DNA from: Gammaproteobacteria bacterium
GTDB taxonomy: Bacteria; Pseudomonadota; Gammaproteobacteria; Steroidobacterales; Woeseiaceae
DNA: 50,218 bases
Direction: 5' to 3'
NCBI GenBank assembly: GCA_018677555.1
Contig: JAHHOT010000131.1
Coordinates: forward strand, 1 to 50,218
This document shows, piece by piece, positions 42,865 through 50,203 of this stretch. Position 1 is the first letter of the stretch. Every line of letters begins with the position of its first letter. The notes below the pieces were generated by a model. It had not been told where the DNA came from and ran no database searches. It was given only the letters and a program-made list of their open reading frames with translations. A program made the translations under genes and the position numbers.

Positions 42865-44508
42865 TTGGTTCTCCTGCAGTCAGACGCACGGTCGGATGCA
42901 GGGGACAAGATCGCTCTGGTGATCGGCAACAGTGACTATGCGTTCTCGCCACTGGTCAATCCTACTAATGACGCCGCCGACATGGGGGCGGCCCTCGAGG
43001 CCCTCGGGTTCGAGGTGACCGTGTTGCTCAATGCGGATCAGCGCGCCATGAAGCGCGCGATCGACGAGTTCGGTCGAAAGCTCGATCGCGATCGCGGTAC
43101 GGGTTTGTTCTACTTTGCGGGGCACGGCGTGCAGGTTCGGGGGCGGAATTACCTGGTACCAGTCAACGCGAGGATCAGGACCGAGAATGACGTCGAATAC
43201 GAATCGGTCGATGCAGGCCGGGTTCTCGCAAAAATGGAGGACGCGGGCAACGAGCTCAACATCGTGATCCTGGATGCCTGCCGCAACAACCCCTTTGCCC
43301 GGAGTTTCCGTTCGGCGCGGAACGGGCTCGCCTCGATCGACGCGCCGAGTGGCAGCCTGATTGCCTATGCGACAGCGCCGGGAAGCGTGGCTGCCGACGG
43401 CAGCGGTCGGAACGGGCTGTACACGGCCAACCTGCTGCGCGCCATGCAGGTTCCCGGGCTTGGCCTGGAGCAGGTGTTCAAGCGGGTGCGCGTTGCGGTC
43501 AGGGAAGCGACGGATGGACTGCAGACGCCTTGGGAGAACACGTCTTTGGAGGGCGATTTTTACTTCATCCCGCCGGAGCGGCGGGTGGCTACACAACAGC
43601 CAGCATCTCGACAAGCCGCCCCCGTCGTGTCGACACCGGTCGACCGTCAACCGCAGTCCGCGAAGGTGACCGACACAGCGCAACCTCCGGCGCCTGATGG
43701 CGGTAAGGATGGCCCCACCTTGGTGAACGTAACCAGCAACGGTACGCTCGTGCGAGCACGGATCGAGGTTTATAAAAGTGGCACCGAGCAACGCGTGCTT
43801 TGGCATGACACCAGCAGCACGGACCCGGCGCGCAACCCCGCCAGGCTCGAGCTTGCCACGGGGGACTATGACGTCAATATTGCACCACTCGAGATCAACG
43901 GCAGCGAGCCGCGCGAGATCAGCAATCTGCGCGTCCGTCCGGGTGCAACGTCGACCCTCGATGTAGAGTTTCCATATGGCGTCCTGAAATTCAGCGGCCT
44001 CGTGAACGGCGCCCTGGGTCTCACTCGCCTCGAAGTGTTCCATGCCGGGACGAGGCAACAGGTTCTATGGCTGGACACCAGTGACACGGACAAGAATCGC
44101 AACCCGCTGCAGATCAAGCTCGCTCCCGGGGACTACGATTTCCAGGTCACCGCGATGCGAGTGCTCGGGTCCGAACCGCGTTTGCTACAGAACGTCAGCA
44201 TAATCGCGAATGAAACACGTTCGCTCACAGAGGATTTTGAACTGGGCACGCTGTCGGTCCTGGCGACGGCGAACGGTAAGCTGACTAGCAGCCGCGTCGA
44301 GATTTTCGAGGCGGGGACACGGATCCAGGTCAGCTGGGGCGACACCAGCGATCAGGACAAGAAGCGTAACCCGTTGCCTTTCCGCCTGGCGCCGAAGCAC
44401 TACGACGTACAGGTAAGTGCCCTTAACCTGGCAGGATCGGAGCCGATCCTCATCGAGGGGGTCCGTCTGGACGCACGCGCCGAGGAAACACTTACCGCAG
44501 CCTTCTGA
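42865..44508 (+). CDS. Caspase-like (peptidase C14) protein with three C-terminal repeats
   Basis: 547 residues from TTG 42865, the only usual start codon in this frame, though it is probably too short: the frame is open upstream and a full signal-peptide core lies before it. The caspase fold has IALVIGNSDYA (16-26), LFYFAGHGVQ with catalytic His87, and LDACRNNPF with catalytic Cys139. After a Pro/Gln-rich linker, three repeats of about 88 residues (285-372, 373-460, 461-547) each read like VEVF.AGT..QVLW.DTS, an Asn-Pro, and L.PGDYDV.V, resembling carboxypeptidase-like or PEGA beta-sandwich domains. This suggests a secreted metacaspase-like protease or scaffold with binding modules. It starts downstream of two family A copies. 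Confidence 0.83.
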   Translation: MVLLQSDARSDAGDKIALVIGNSDYAFSPLVNPTNDAADMGAALEALGFEVTVLLNADQRAMKRAIDEFGRKLDRDRGTGLFYFAGHGVQVRGRNYLVPVNARIRTENDVEYESVDAGRVLAKMEDAGNELNIVILDACRNNPFARSFRSARNGLASIDAPSGSLIAYATAPGSVAADGSGRNGLYTANLLRAMQVPGLGLEQVFKRVRVAVREATDGLQTPWENTSLEGDFYFIPPERRVATQQPASRQAAPVVSTPVDRQPQSAKVTDTAQPPAPDGGKDGPTLVNVTSNGTLVRARIEVYKSGTEQRVLWHDTSSTDPARNPARLELATGDYDVNIAPLEINGSEPREISNLRVRPGATSTLDVEFPYGVLKFSGLVNGALGLTRLEVFHAGTRQQVLWLDTSDTDKNRNPLQIKLAPGDYDFQVTAMRVLGSEPRLLQNVSIIANETRSLTEDFELGTLSVLATANGKLTSSRVEIFEAGTRIQVSWGDTSDQDKKRNPLPFRLAPKHYDVQVSALNLAGSEPILIEGVRLDARAEETLTAAF

Positions 44509-44555
44509 ATAAAGGGGTCGAACCGATTATCCGAAATGCGGTTCGACCCCTTTAA
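44508..44555. repeat. Family A palindrome
   Basis: AATAAAGGGGTCGAACCGAT and GCGGTTCGACCCCTTTAA enclose TATCCGAAAT. It begins at the last base of the stop of the caspase-like gene. Confidence 0.92.
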
Positions 44556-44617
44556 CCACTTGGGTATTGCAGCGACGAAGGGTCTATACTCCCCGCAGCC
44601 ATCATAAGGAGGCTGCC

Positions 44618-45178
44618 ATGAGCACACTATTCTCCATTCGTTGCATTCGAGCTTTACTCACGTTACTTGTCAGCTTTGCGTTTGCCAACATTGCATTTGC
44701 AGACGACGAGTCCACCGCTACCAAGATTGCTCGTGCTGAATCGGCCGCGCCAGCCAGCATTTCAGCTGACGCAACCATTGTGGATGTTGATGGCACCGTG
44801 CTGCGCGAAGGCAGCAATGGCTGGACCTGCTTGCCTGGTATTCCGCTGATTCCGGGCGACGACCACCCGATGTGCAATGACGCCGCCTGGACAGCCTGGC
44901 TGGCTGCAGCCGCGGCAGGCGAAGAATTCTCGACCGATACTGTAGGTTACTCGTACATGCTCCAGGGTGACGCGATGGTGCACAACCATGATCCATCCGC
45001 TACCCAACCGGACGATAGCGGCCACTGGGTCCAGGAAGGCCCGCACCTGATGTTGTTGATGCCGACGAACGTTGCGTTAGCAGGGATGAGTGATAATCCG
45101 AACGAGCCCGGGCCTTACGTAATGTGGGGCGGGACCGCTTTGCGCCACATTATGGTTCCGGTGGGCCCGCGGGAGTAG
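44618..45178 (+). CDS. Secreted protein of unknown function
   Basis: 186 residues from the ATG at 44618, with AAGGAGG eight bases upstream; earlier in-frame starts lack this. A signal peptide (IRALLTLLVSFAFANIAFA) is followed by a small domain with NGWTCLPGIPLIPGDDHPMC, a Cys pair likely forming a disulfide, then WTAWLAAAAAG, HWVQEGPHLMLLMP and PYVMWGGTALRHIMVPV. I have the impression of a widespread proteobacterial hypothetical family but cannot name it. Periplasmic location is likely. A family A palindrome follows 2 bases after the stop. Confidence 0.78.
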   Translation: MSTLFSIRCIRALLTLLVSFAFANIAFADDESTATKIARAESAAPASISADATIVDVDGTVLREGSNGWTCLPGIPLIPGDDHPMCNDAAWTAWLAAAAAGEEFSTDTVGYSYMLQGDAMVHNHDPSATQPDDSGHWVQEGPHLMLLMPTNVALAGMSDNPNEPGPYVMWGGTALRHIMVPVGPRE

Positions 45179-45180
45179 CG

Positions 45181-45223
45181 TAAGGGGTCGAACCGATTTT
45201 CCAAAATTCGGTTCGACTCGTCT
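45181..45223. repeat. Family A palindrome
   Basis: TAAGGGGTCGAACCGATT and AATTCGGTTCGACTCGTC enclose TTCCAA. The right end is diverged. A possible gene tail (45222-45263, minus strand) starts at its edge. Confidence 0.85.
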
Positions 45224-45263
45224 AGTCGCGCAACCAGTTCAGAATGATGCCGGCCGCTTCCTG
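45222..45263 (-). pseudogene. Possible 3' gene remnant between two repeats
   Basis: Read on the minus strand this 42-base piece gives VQEAAGIILNWLRD and a TAG stop, a plausible C-terminal helix of a lost gene. It is closed in by a family A palindrome on one side and a family B cluster on the other. Whether it belongs to the same gene as the 5' remnant at 45348 is unknown. Confidence 0.3.
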
Positions 45264-45349
45264 CACATAAATGGGGACATTCCTGATTTAACGCACATAA
45301 ATGGGGACATTCCTGATTTAACGACGTTAAATCAGGAATGTCCCCATTT
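45264..45349. repeat. Family B palindrome with duplicated left arm
   Basis: A 30-base unit starting CACATAAATGGGGACATTCC occurs twice in tandem without change (45264-45293, 45294-45323) and is followed by the inverted arm around ACGACGT, a shortened centre. The right edge supplies the stop of a truncated frame. Confidence 0.92.
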
Positions 45350-45500
45350 ACCACACGAGGTAACGACCGGCGTCGATCACCGACTCGGCGTGGACAGACG
45401 GTGACGGGGTCGTTGCCCCGGAGTGCCGGTCGGCGCCTGCTGGCATGGCCGTTGCCGCCATTGCGAGGAGGACGAGCCACGGTGTGTTGTATTTCGCCAT
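45348..45500 (-). pseudogene. Truncated 5' end of a secreted protein gene, cut by a family B repeat
   Basis: 50 codons from an ATG at 45500. The product has a signal peptide (KYNTPWLVLLAMAATAMPAGA) and a short mature part ending SVIDAGRYLVW, which resembles the first strand of amidohydrolases or similar enzymes. The TAA stop lies exactly at the start of the family B element, so the rest of the gene appears replaced. A short functional peptide cannot be excluded. Confidence 0.5.
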
Positions 45501-45594
45501 TTCATTATCTCCCGCCCCTTACTGATCGAGAGGCACGCGGCCCGGAGGCCGCGTGCCAGGTTGCTGTCGAAGTTTTGAATTCTTCTCGAGCTGT

Positions 45595-46137
45595 TTACCG
45601 AGCACCGAACCGGTAGGTTACGCTCGCCGACACACGATCAAGATCATCGTTAGTCACCAGCATGCGCGCGTACTCCACTTTGAGGTCGAGGCGCGGGGTA
45701 AGGCTGAAACCAGCACCGGCGGCCCATGAAAAGCCGTCGTCGTAGTCGTTCAGCCGCAGCGGCTCGCCCTCGATAGTCGTGGTCTTCGCAGCCAGGTCGG
45801 AGTAGCTCCAACCCATGCGTAGATACGGATCCACGCGATCGTTGACCGGGTAAGACAGCCGGGTCGTCAGGTCCCAGACGTTGCCGTCAATGGTGACTTT
45901 CGTGCCGCTGACACGGTCCGAGGCGTTGAAAAGCCTCGACCAGGTGGATTCGACACCGAAGTACTGATTGATGTCGTAACCTGCGGTCAGCATGGCACTC
46001 GGCGCACGGTCGTCAAACCCGTTCGAGTCGATGCGGTACACGCCTCCGCCGACGCTGGCATAAAAGCCCTGCGATTCAGCGGCTATGGCTGGTGTACCAA
46101 CGAGCGTCAGCGCAGCCAGCGCATATAATTTTTTCAT
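45595..46137 (-). CDS. Outer-membrane beta-barrel protein (porin-like, OmpA/Opa type)
   Basis: 180 residues. The signal peptide MKKLYALAALTLVGTPAIAA is followed by alternating strands: GFYASVGGGVYRI, AMLTAGYDINQYFGVESTW, VDPYLRMGWSYSDL, DGFSWAAGAGFSLTPRLDLKVEYA and a last strand VSASVTYRFGAR. This is an eight-stranded barrel of the OmpA/opacity type. The upstream region has a recognisable promoter and two small hairpins in the leader. Confidence 0.87.
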   Translation of the reverse strand: MKKLYALAALTLVGTPAIAAESQGFYASVGGGVYRIDSNGFDDRAPSAMLTAGYDINQYFGVESTWSRLFNASDRVSGTKVTIDGNVWDLTTRLSYPVNDRVDPYLRMGWSYSDLAAKTTTIEGEPLRLNDYDDGFSWAAGAGFSLTPRLDLKVEYARMLVTNDDLDRVSASVTYRFGAR

Positions 46138-46146
46138 ATCTCTTCA

Positions 46147-46161
46147 GGCCCTCCTTGGGCC
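46147..46161 (-). promoter_or_regulatory. Hairpin with the ribosome-binding sequence in the barrel-protein leader
   Basis: On the message strand GGCCC-AAGGA-GGGCC forms a 5-pair hairpin and the strong AAGGAGG spans loop and stem, about 12 bases before the ATG. A second hairpin (CCCC-AATAGC-GGGG, 46168-46181) lies upstream. A role in translation control is inferred only. Confidence 0.4.
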
Positions 46162-46188
46162 GGTTCACCCCGCTATTGGGGCTGCGCG

Positions 46189-46216
46189 ATACTACGCCGA
46201 ACGCATACGGCGTCAA
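46189..46216 (-). promoter_or_regulatory. Probable sigma-70 promoter of the barrel-protein gene
   Basis: On the minus strand TTGACG (46211-46216) and TAGTAT (46189-46194) are separated by 16 bases. Transcription would start near 46182, giving a leader of about 45 bases that contains the two hairpins. Confidence 0.5.
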
Positions 46217-46305
46217 CAATTATTTTTATCGATTTATCAACAAGATAGGCTGAGGTTGCCGAAGCCCGCGGCGACCCCGATCGTGCTCGTTGACGATTCT
46301 TGCGG

Positions 46306-46545
46306 CTAGCCGGCGGGAGAAGGTGGCAGCGGATTCGTGCCGGGTGCGTCAGGCCACGGTGACGGCGGTTTGCGCAGGCTGACGCAGGGCTCGCCTTTCA
46401 TCTTCCAGTCTGCTTTCCACTTCATGCCGGTCATAAAGCTGATTTCATCGACGCGCAATCTGCAGGCTTCATTGATGGTCTCGACGTTAAGCAAGCTTCC
46501 AAGATAGTCAAAGCCATTATTGCTCATAGCGTAAAGCGCGATCAT
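46306..46545 (-). CDS. Small protein of unknown family, copy 1
   Basis: 79 residues: MIALYAMSNNGFDYLGSLLN, then VETINEACRLRVDEISFMTG and a basic tail with KWKADWKMKGEPCVSLRKPP and a Pro-rich end. No signal peptide or membrane helix. A second copy in the same orientation is at 49985. DNA similarity covers about 46350-46546 against 50008-50204 and is high by eye (roughly 85-90%), with many changes at silent positions in the core, which argues that the frame is or was translated. Function unknown. Confidence 0.55.
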   Translation of the reverse strand: MIALYAMSNNGFDYLGSLLNVETINEACRLRVDEISFMTGMKWKADWKMKGEPCVSLRKPPSPWPDAPGTNPLPPSPAG

Positions 46546-46612
46546 TATCAGCTCGTCGATTACCCTTCACACTACATTTGCGTTGGCGAAATTGTTCGCA
46601 GAGCGGCATCCT

Positions 46613-47542
46613 TCATCCGCGCTTCTGGACTTCAACCTCGAGCGGCGGAATTGATGCAACTTCAAACGCTGGGGCACCAAGCACGATCTCGCCTTCCGAC
46701 CGTTCGATAACATTAAGTATTTGTGAAGAGATCTTGTCCTTAGTGCTGCGCCTCTTCTTGTAATCGACGACATAGCGTAATACGAATTCAACCCAGTTAT
46801 CTGTTATCTTCAGCGCGACCATCGGCTGCAATTGAGCATTTTCAATCAAGTATTTGTCGGTCATCTTGCGCCAGTCTCCTTCCAGACGCCGCGCGTGCTC
46901 TCCCGTCAAATCATTGAGCACTTGAAGAAATGACTTGCGTGCCAATTCATAGTCGCTCCCAAAGCGAATCGGCACAGTAATCTCGTCCCAGAGGAATGGA
47001 AAATCCGAGGAATAGTTGAAAACTGGCTCCTTAAAAATGAAGCTATTACCAATGCGTACAATGCGACCGCTGTACTGATCGCCGTTGATCCAGCCCCCAC
47101 ACTCCATCAGAGTTGTCCGCAACAAGCCGATATCGATCACATCTCCCCGGATACCGCCGAGTTGAACGCGGTCACCGACGTCGTACAAGTGACCGACTGA
47201 AAGACCGATCCAGCCAGCAATGCTGACAATGATTTCCTGTAAAGCGAACGCGACACCTGCGCCGAGAACGCCTAGCAACACCGTCAGTCCGGATAACTTG
47301 TCGCTGTAGACGATCGAGAGCAAGAATATCGCCAGGACATAACCGAAGAATGTGACGAGCTTCCGAAGCCGGTACCGCCGCTGCGCGTCCTCGACATAGC
47401 GCCCAAGCACGCGCTGTGAGTATCGTACGACAGTGAAGACAACCAGGACGACGAGGACGGCGGCAATGACCTTGCCGACAACCGGATCAAACAGCCAGTC
47501 TTTTAAAATTTCTTCCATTGTCAGTGCCTTATCATCGCGCAA
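46613..47542 (-). CDS. MscS-family mechanosensitive channel
   Basis: 309 residues, or 301 from the inner ATG at 47518. Helices near 20-40 (VIAAVLVVLVVFTVVRYS), 66-82 and 85-110. The pore helix is LLGVLGAGVAFALQEIIVSIAGWIG, followed by the beta-domain HLYDVGDRVQLGGIRGDVIDIGLLRTTLME, the standard MscS sequence. The cytoplasmic domain is short and lacks a further regulatory module. It opens under membrane tension and protects against hypo-osmotic shock. It lies among ion transporters on both strands. Confidence 0.92.
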   Translation of the reverse strand: MRDDKALTMEEILKDWLFDPVVGKVIAAVLVVLVVFTVVRYSQRVLGRYVEDAQRRYRLRKLVTFFGYVLAIFLLSIVYSDKLSGLTVLLGVLGAGVAFALQEIIVSIAGWIGLSVGHLYDVGDRVQLGGIRGDVIDIGLLRTTLMECGGWINGDQYSGRIVRIGNSFIFKEPVFNYSSDFPFLWDEITVPIRFGSDYELARKSFLQVLNDLTGEHARRLEGDWRKMTDKYLIENAQLQPMVALKITDNWVEFVLRYVVDYKKRRSTKDKISSQILNVIERSEGEIVLGAPAFEVASIPPLEVEVQKRG

Positions 47543-47641
47543 ATTCTCTGTCGATATGCATTCTTGGGGCCGACATGCAGCTCTGGTCGACCTGAATCAT
47601 GCCGCGCCGCGACCGATCGAGATCAATCACAATGAGAATCA

Positions 47642-47821
47642 CTAAAACGAGGAGCGCCGCCATCGACTCAGTTCAATCGCCTGATTGAGAGCCTGGATGG
47701 CAATCGTCTGCGCTGACAGGCTTTGGGCCACCGTCGCGGCCGAACGACGCGCGACTTCGTTCGCAAGCAGAATGAGCAAGAAAAGGATCGCCGCTATTAC
47801 TACGCTGTTGATGTTGTACAA
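47642..47821 (-). CDS. Possible small membrane protein, 59 residues, TTG start
   Basis: The frame begins after a TAG; TAGGAAGA precedes a TTG at 47821. The product has a helix (VVIAAILFLLILLANEV) and a polar helical tail (SLSAQTIAIQALNQAIELS) ending RWRRSSF. The amphipathic tail suggests a coiled coil. Between the MscS and VIT genes on the same strand; it has no recognised family. The rest of this 415-base gap shows nothing else. Confidence 0.35.
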   Translation of the reverse strand: MYNINSVVIAAILFLLILLANEVARRSAATVAQSLSAQTIAIQALNQAIELSRWRRSSF

Positions 47822-47957
47822 CAGATCTTCCTAAAGACCTTGCCACCGCAGGAACGCCAGCCCGGAACTTGCTGGCATGGATACGGTTTAAGTGTTGGCA
47901 GACGCCAGGCAGCGAATATTACCGTACTCTCGCCACCGATGCCCTCGCCCCGCTCGA

Positions 47958-48647
47958 TCAAGCCACGACGCCGAACAGGCGACCTGTCGCGGCAGTCAAT
48001 GCCATCGCCAGTACGCCCCAGATGGTCACGCGGAACGCGCCGCGGATTAATGACGCTCCGCCGGTGCGAGCGGCGACTGCGCCGAGAAACGCCAGGAATA
48101 TCAGTGATGCGGCCCCGACGATTGGCATTTGCCGTGGGCCAGGCGAGACCCAGGCGACAGCGAGTGGCAAAGCGGCTCCAATTGTGAACGCCGCCGCCGA
48201 TGACCAGGCAGCCTGCAAAGGTCTGGCAGACTGTGTTTCTGAAATACCGATCTCGTCGCGGGCGTGCGCGCCGAGAGCGTCGTGGGCCATCAGCGCGTGC
48301 GCAACCTGATCAGCGAGATCCGGCTCGAGGCCCCTGCCCCGATATATTTCCGCAAGCTCCTCTCGCTCGAGGTCGAAGTTTTGCTCAAGCGACGCTTTTT
48401 CAAGGTCGAGATCCGCTTTTTCGGTGTCCGCTTGGGAGCTTACGGATACGTATTCGCCCGCTGCCATCGACATGGCGCCTGCGACCAGTCCGGCAAGCCC
48501 GGCAATGAGTACATGTTCCTGTGGTGCGCCGGCTGCGGCGACGCCAATAATCAGGCTGGCGGTCGAGACAATGCCATCATTTGCCCCGAGGACAGCCGCA
48601 CGCAGCCACCCCACACGGTGTGACCGATGGTGTTCAATGAAACTCAT
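47958..48647 (-). CDS. VIT1/CCC1-family iron/manganese transporter
   Basis: 229 residues. The N-terminus VGWLRAAVLGANDGIVSTASLIIGVAAA and MSMAAGEYVSVSSQADTEKAD are the VIT1/CCC1 signature, followed by a Glu-rich metal-binding hairpin (DLEREELAEIYRGRGLEPDL) and three C-terminal helices. These proteins move Fe2+ or Mn2+ across the membrane against protons. Divergent from the CorA-like gene, with about 150 bases between, so both metals may be handled together, though no shared operator was found. Confidence 0.92.
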   Translation of the reverse strand: MSFIEHHRSHRVGWLRAAVLGANDGIVSTASLIIGVAAAGAPQEHVLIAGLAGLVAGAMSMAAGEYVSVSSQADTEKADLDLEKASLEQNFDLEREELAEIYRGRGLEPDLADQVAHALMAHDALGAHARDEIGISETQSARPLQAAWSSAAAFTIGAALPLAVAWVSPGPRQMPIVGAASLIFLAFLGAVAARTGGASLIRGAFRVTIWGVLAMALTAATGRLFGVVA

Positions 48648-48796
48648 CGAATACTCCCCTTGGGCGCATAGATATCACGAAGACCTTGTCGGGGTTAGAC
48701 ACTCTCGTTGTCCTGCCCCGGAAAATGCAAAGCGAATGTTAGACTCGATTGACGCCAAAACCTATGCTCGTGTCGAGATACAATACGGAGGCAACA

Positions 48797-49927
48797 ATGT
48801 CAGGAACGTCTTCTGAAGGTCATCCACTGGCAAAGGGGAAGTTGAGACATCCCCTGCATTTGTCGCCTGGTCGGTTCACGCGACCCGGTGCGGCGCCGGG
48901 CATTCTCGCGCGACCAGCGGGACTCGAGCATTTGCCGGCCACGCTGTGCCTGCTCGATTACGACGCGACGGATATCACCGAGAGGGCGGACTGCAGCCTC
49001 GATGAGGCGCGCGCGTTCTTCGATAGTCCGAGAAACACGTGGTTGCACGTACAGGGCACACCGAATGAGTCAATGCTGCAATCGGTTGCCGATGCATATC
49101 AGCTGCACCCTCTGGCACTCGAGGATGTACTGCACACCGGGCAGCGCGCCAAGGCCGAGGTATATGACGGCCAGATCTTCGTCATTGCTTCTGTTCCCGA
49201 AGCGCGGAATGATCAAATCGAAATAGCGCAGCTTAGCGTGTTCCTTGGCGACACCTGGGTCGTAAGCTTCTGCTCCGGAGATCGCGATCCGTTCGAGGCG
49301 ATCCGAAAACGGACCCAGCAAAAGGATTCAAGAATCCGACGCAATGGCGTCGATTTCTTATTCTATGCCTTGCTCGACACCGCAGTTGACCATGTGTTTC
49401 CAACTCTCGAATCACTCGGTGAACGAATCGAAGCGTTGGAACTCACCGTTTTTGACGACCCAAGTCGAGAGGCGCTGAATGAGATTCACTTGTTGAAGCG
49501 CGAGCTCTTGCTGGTGCGCCGCGCGCTGTGGCCGCAACGCGATATGCTGAATGGTCTGATCCGTGATGAGCATAAGCAGATCGGAGGCAACGCGAGGCTG
49601 TTTTTACGAGACTGCTACGATCACTCGGTACACGCACTGGACCTCGTCGAAAGTTACCGTGAAATGGCGTCGAGCCTGCTCGAGATATACCTGACCAGCC
49701 TGTCAAATCGCATGAATGACATCATGAAAGTGCTAACGGTAATTGCCACCGTATTCATCCCGTTGTCCTTCGTTACCGGGCTTTACGGCATGAACTTCGA
49801 TCGCGCGGTCAGCCCCTGGAACATGCCGGAGCTCGGGATGCGTTTTGGCTATCCGGTGTTGCTGCTGTTCATAATCACTGTCGTTGTCGGCATGTTGATT
49901 TATTTTCGGCGGCGACGCTGGTTCTAA
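48797..49927 (+). CDS. CorA-family divalent cation transporter
   Basis: 376 residues from the ATG at 48797 with GGAGG seven bases upstream; an earlier frame start at 48749 has none. A large cytoplasmic domain (residues 1-310) with WLHVQGTPNESMLQSVADAY, HPLALEDVLHTGQRAKAEVY and the long helix region LKRELLLVRRALWPQRDML is followed by two C-terminal helices and the YGMNF selectivity motif, then VLLLFIITVVVGMLIYF and RRRRWF. Transports Mg2+, Co2+, Ni2+ or Zn2+. Confidence 0.94.
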   Translation: MSGTSSEGHPLAKGKLRHPLHLSPGRFTRPGAAPGILARPAGLEHLPATLCLLDYDATDITERADCSLDEARAFFDSPRNTWLHVQGTPNESMLQSVADAYQLHPLALEDVLHTGQRAKAEVYDGQIFVIASVPEARNDQIEIAQLSVFLGDTWVVSFCSGDRDPFEAIRKRTQQKDSRIRRNGVDFLFYALLDTAVDHVFPTLESLGERIEALELTVFDDPSREALNEIHLLKRELLLVRRALWPQRDMLNGLIRDEHKQIGGNARLFLRDCYDHSVHALDLVESYREMASSLLEIYLTSLSNRMNDIMKVLTVIATVFIPLSFVTGLYGMNFDRAVSPWNMPELGMRFGYPVLLLFIITVVVGMLIYFRRRRWF

Positions 49928-49945
49928 TAGTAGTTTAATGGAGTT

Positions 49946-50002
49946 TAATGGGGACATTCTGATTTAATGTACTAGTACGTTAAATCAGAATGTCCCCATT
50001 TT
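49946..50002. repeat. Family B palindrome, variant with matched one-base deletion in both arms
   Basis: TAATGGGGACATTCTGATTT and AAATCAGAATGTCCCCATT: each arm lacks one base of the usual TTCCTG/CAGGAA, so pairing is preserved. AGTTTAATGG occurs twice in tandem just before it. Its right end terminates the small gene that follows. Confidence 0.92.
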
Positions 50003-50203
50003 CCTCTCAGGCCATGGCGCCGGCGGCTTGCGCATGGTAACGCAGGGCTCACCCTTCATTTTCCAGTCTGCTTTCCACTTCATGCCGGTCATAAAGCTGA
50101 TTTCATCTACGCGCAATCTACAGGCTTCATTGATGGTCTCGACGTTAAGCAACTTTCCAAGATTGTTATAGTCATTGTTGCTTGAGGCGTAAAGCGCGAT
50201 CAT
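49985..50203 (-). CDS. Small protein of unknown family, copy 2, C-terminus cut by a repeat
   Basis: 72 residues. Residues 1-60 match the protein at 46306 (VETINEACRLRVDEISFMTG is identical). The C-terminus diverges where the family B palindrome begins: the last residues KMGTF and the TGA are read from the repeat, replacing the Pro-rich tail of copy 1. The ATG is 15 bases from the window edge; a start further upstream cannot be excluded. Confidence 0.5.
   Translation of the reverse strand: MIALYASSNNDYNNLGKLLNVETINEACRLRVDEISFMTGMKWKADWKMKGEPCVTMRKPPAPWPERKMGTF

Noticed and set aside
42880..44058. 392-codon minus-strand frame
   Set aside because: Antisense to the caspase-like gene, which has catalytic His/Cys motifs and repeats.
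42865..44508. Caspase-like gene as part of an antiphage defence island
   Set aside because: No neighbouring effector, nuclease, reverse transcriptase or sensor gene is present and a signal peptide is likely, so cytoplasmic defence is not supported.
12651..44555. Family A palindromes as ordinary intrinsic terminators
   Set aside because: They fold into strong hairpins, but no consistent T-run follows and some lie upstream of genes, so plain terminators do not explain them. They may still affect transcription.
14629..50002. CRISPR arrays
   Set aside because: The repeats are dispersed palindromes between genes with no regular spacers and no cas genes.
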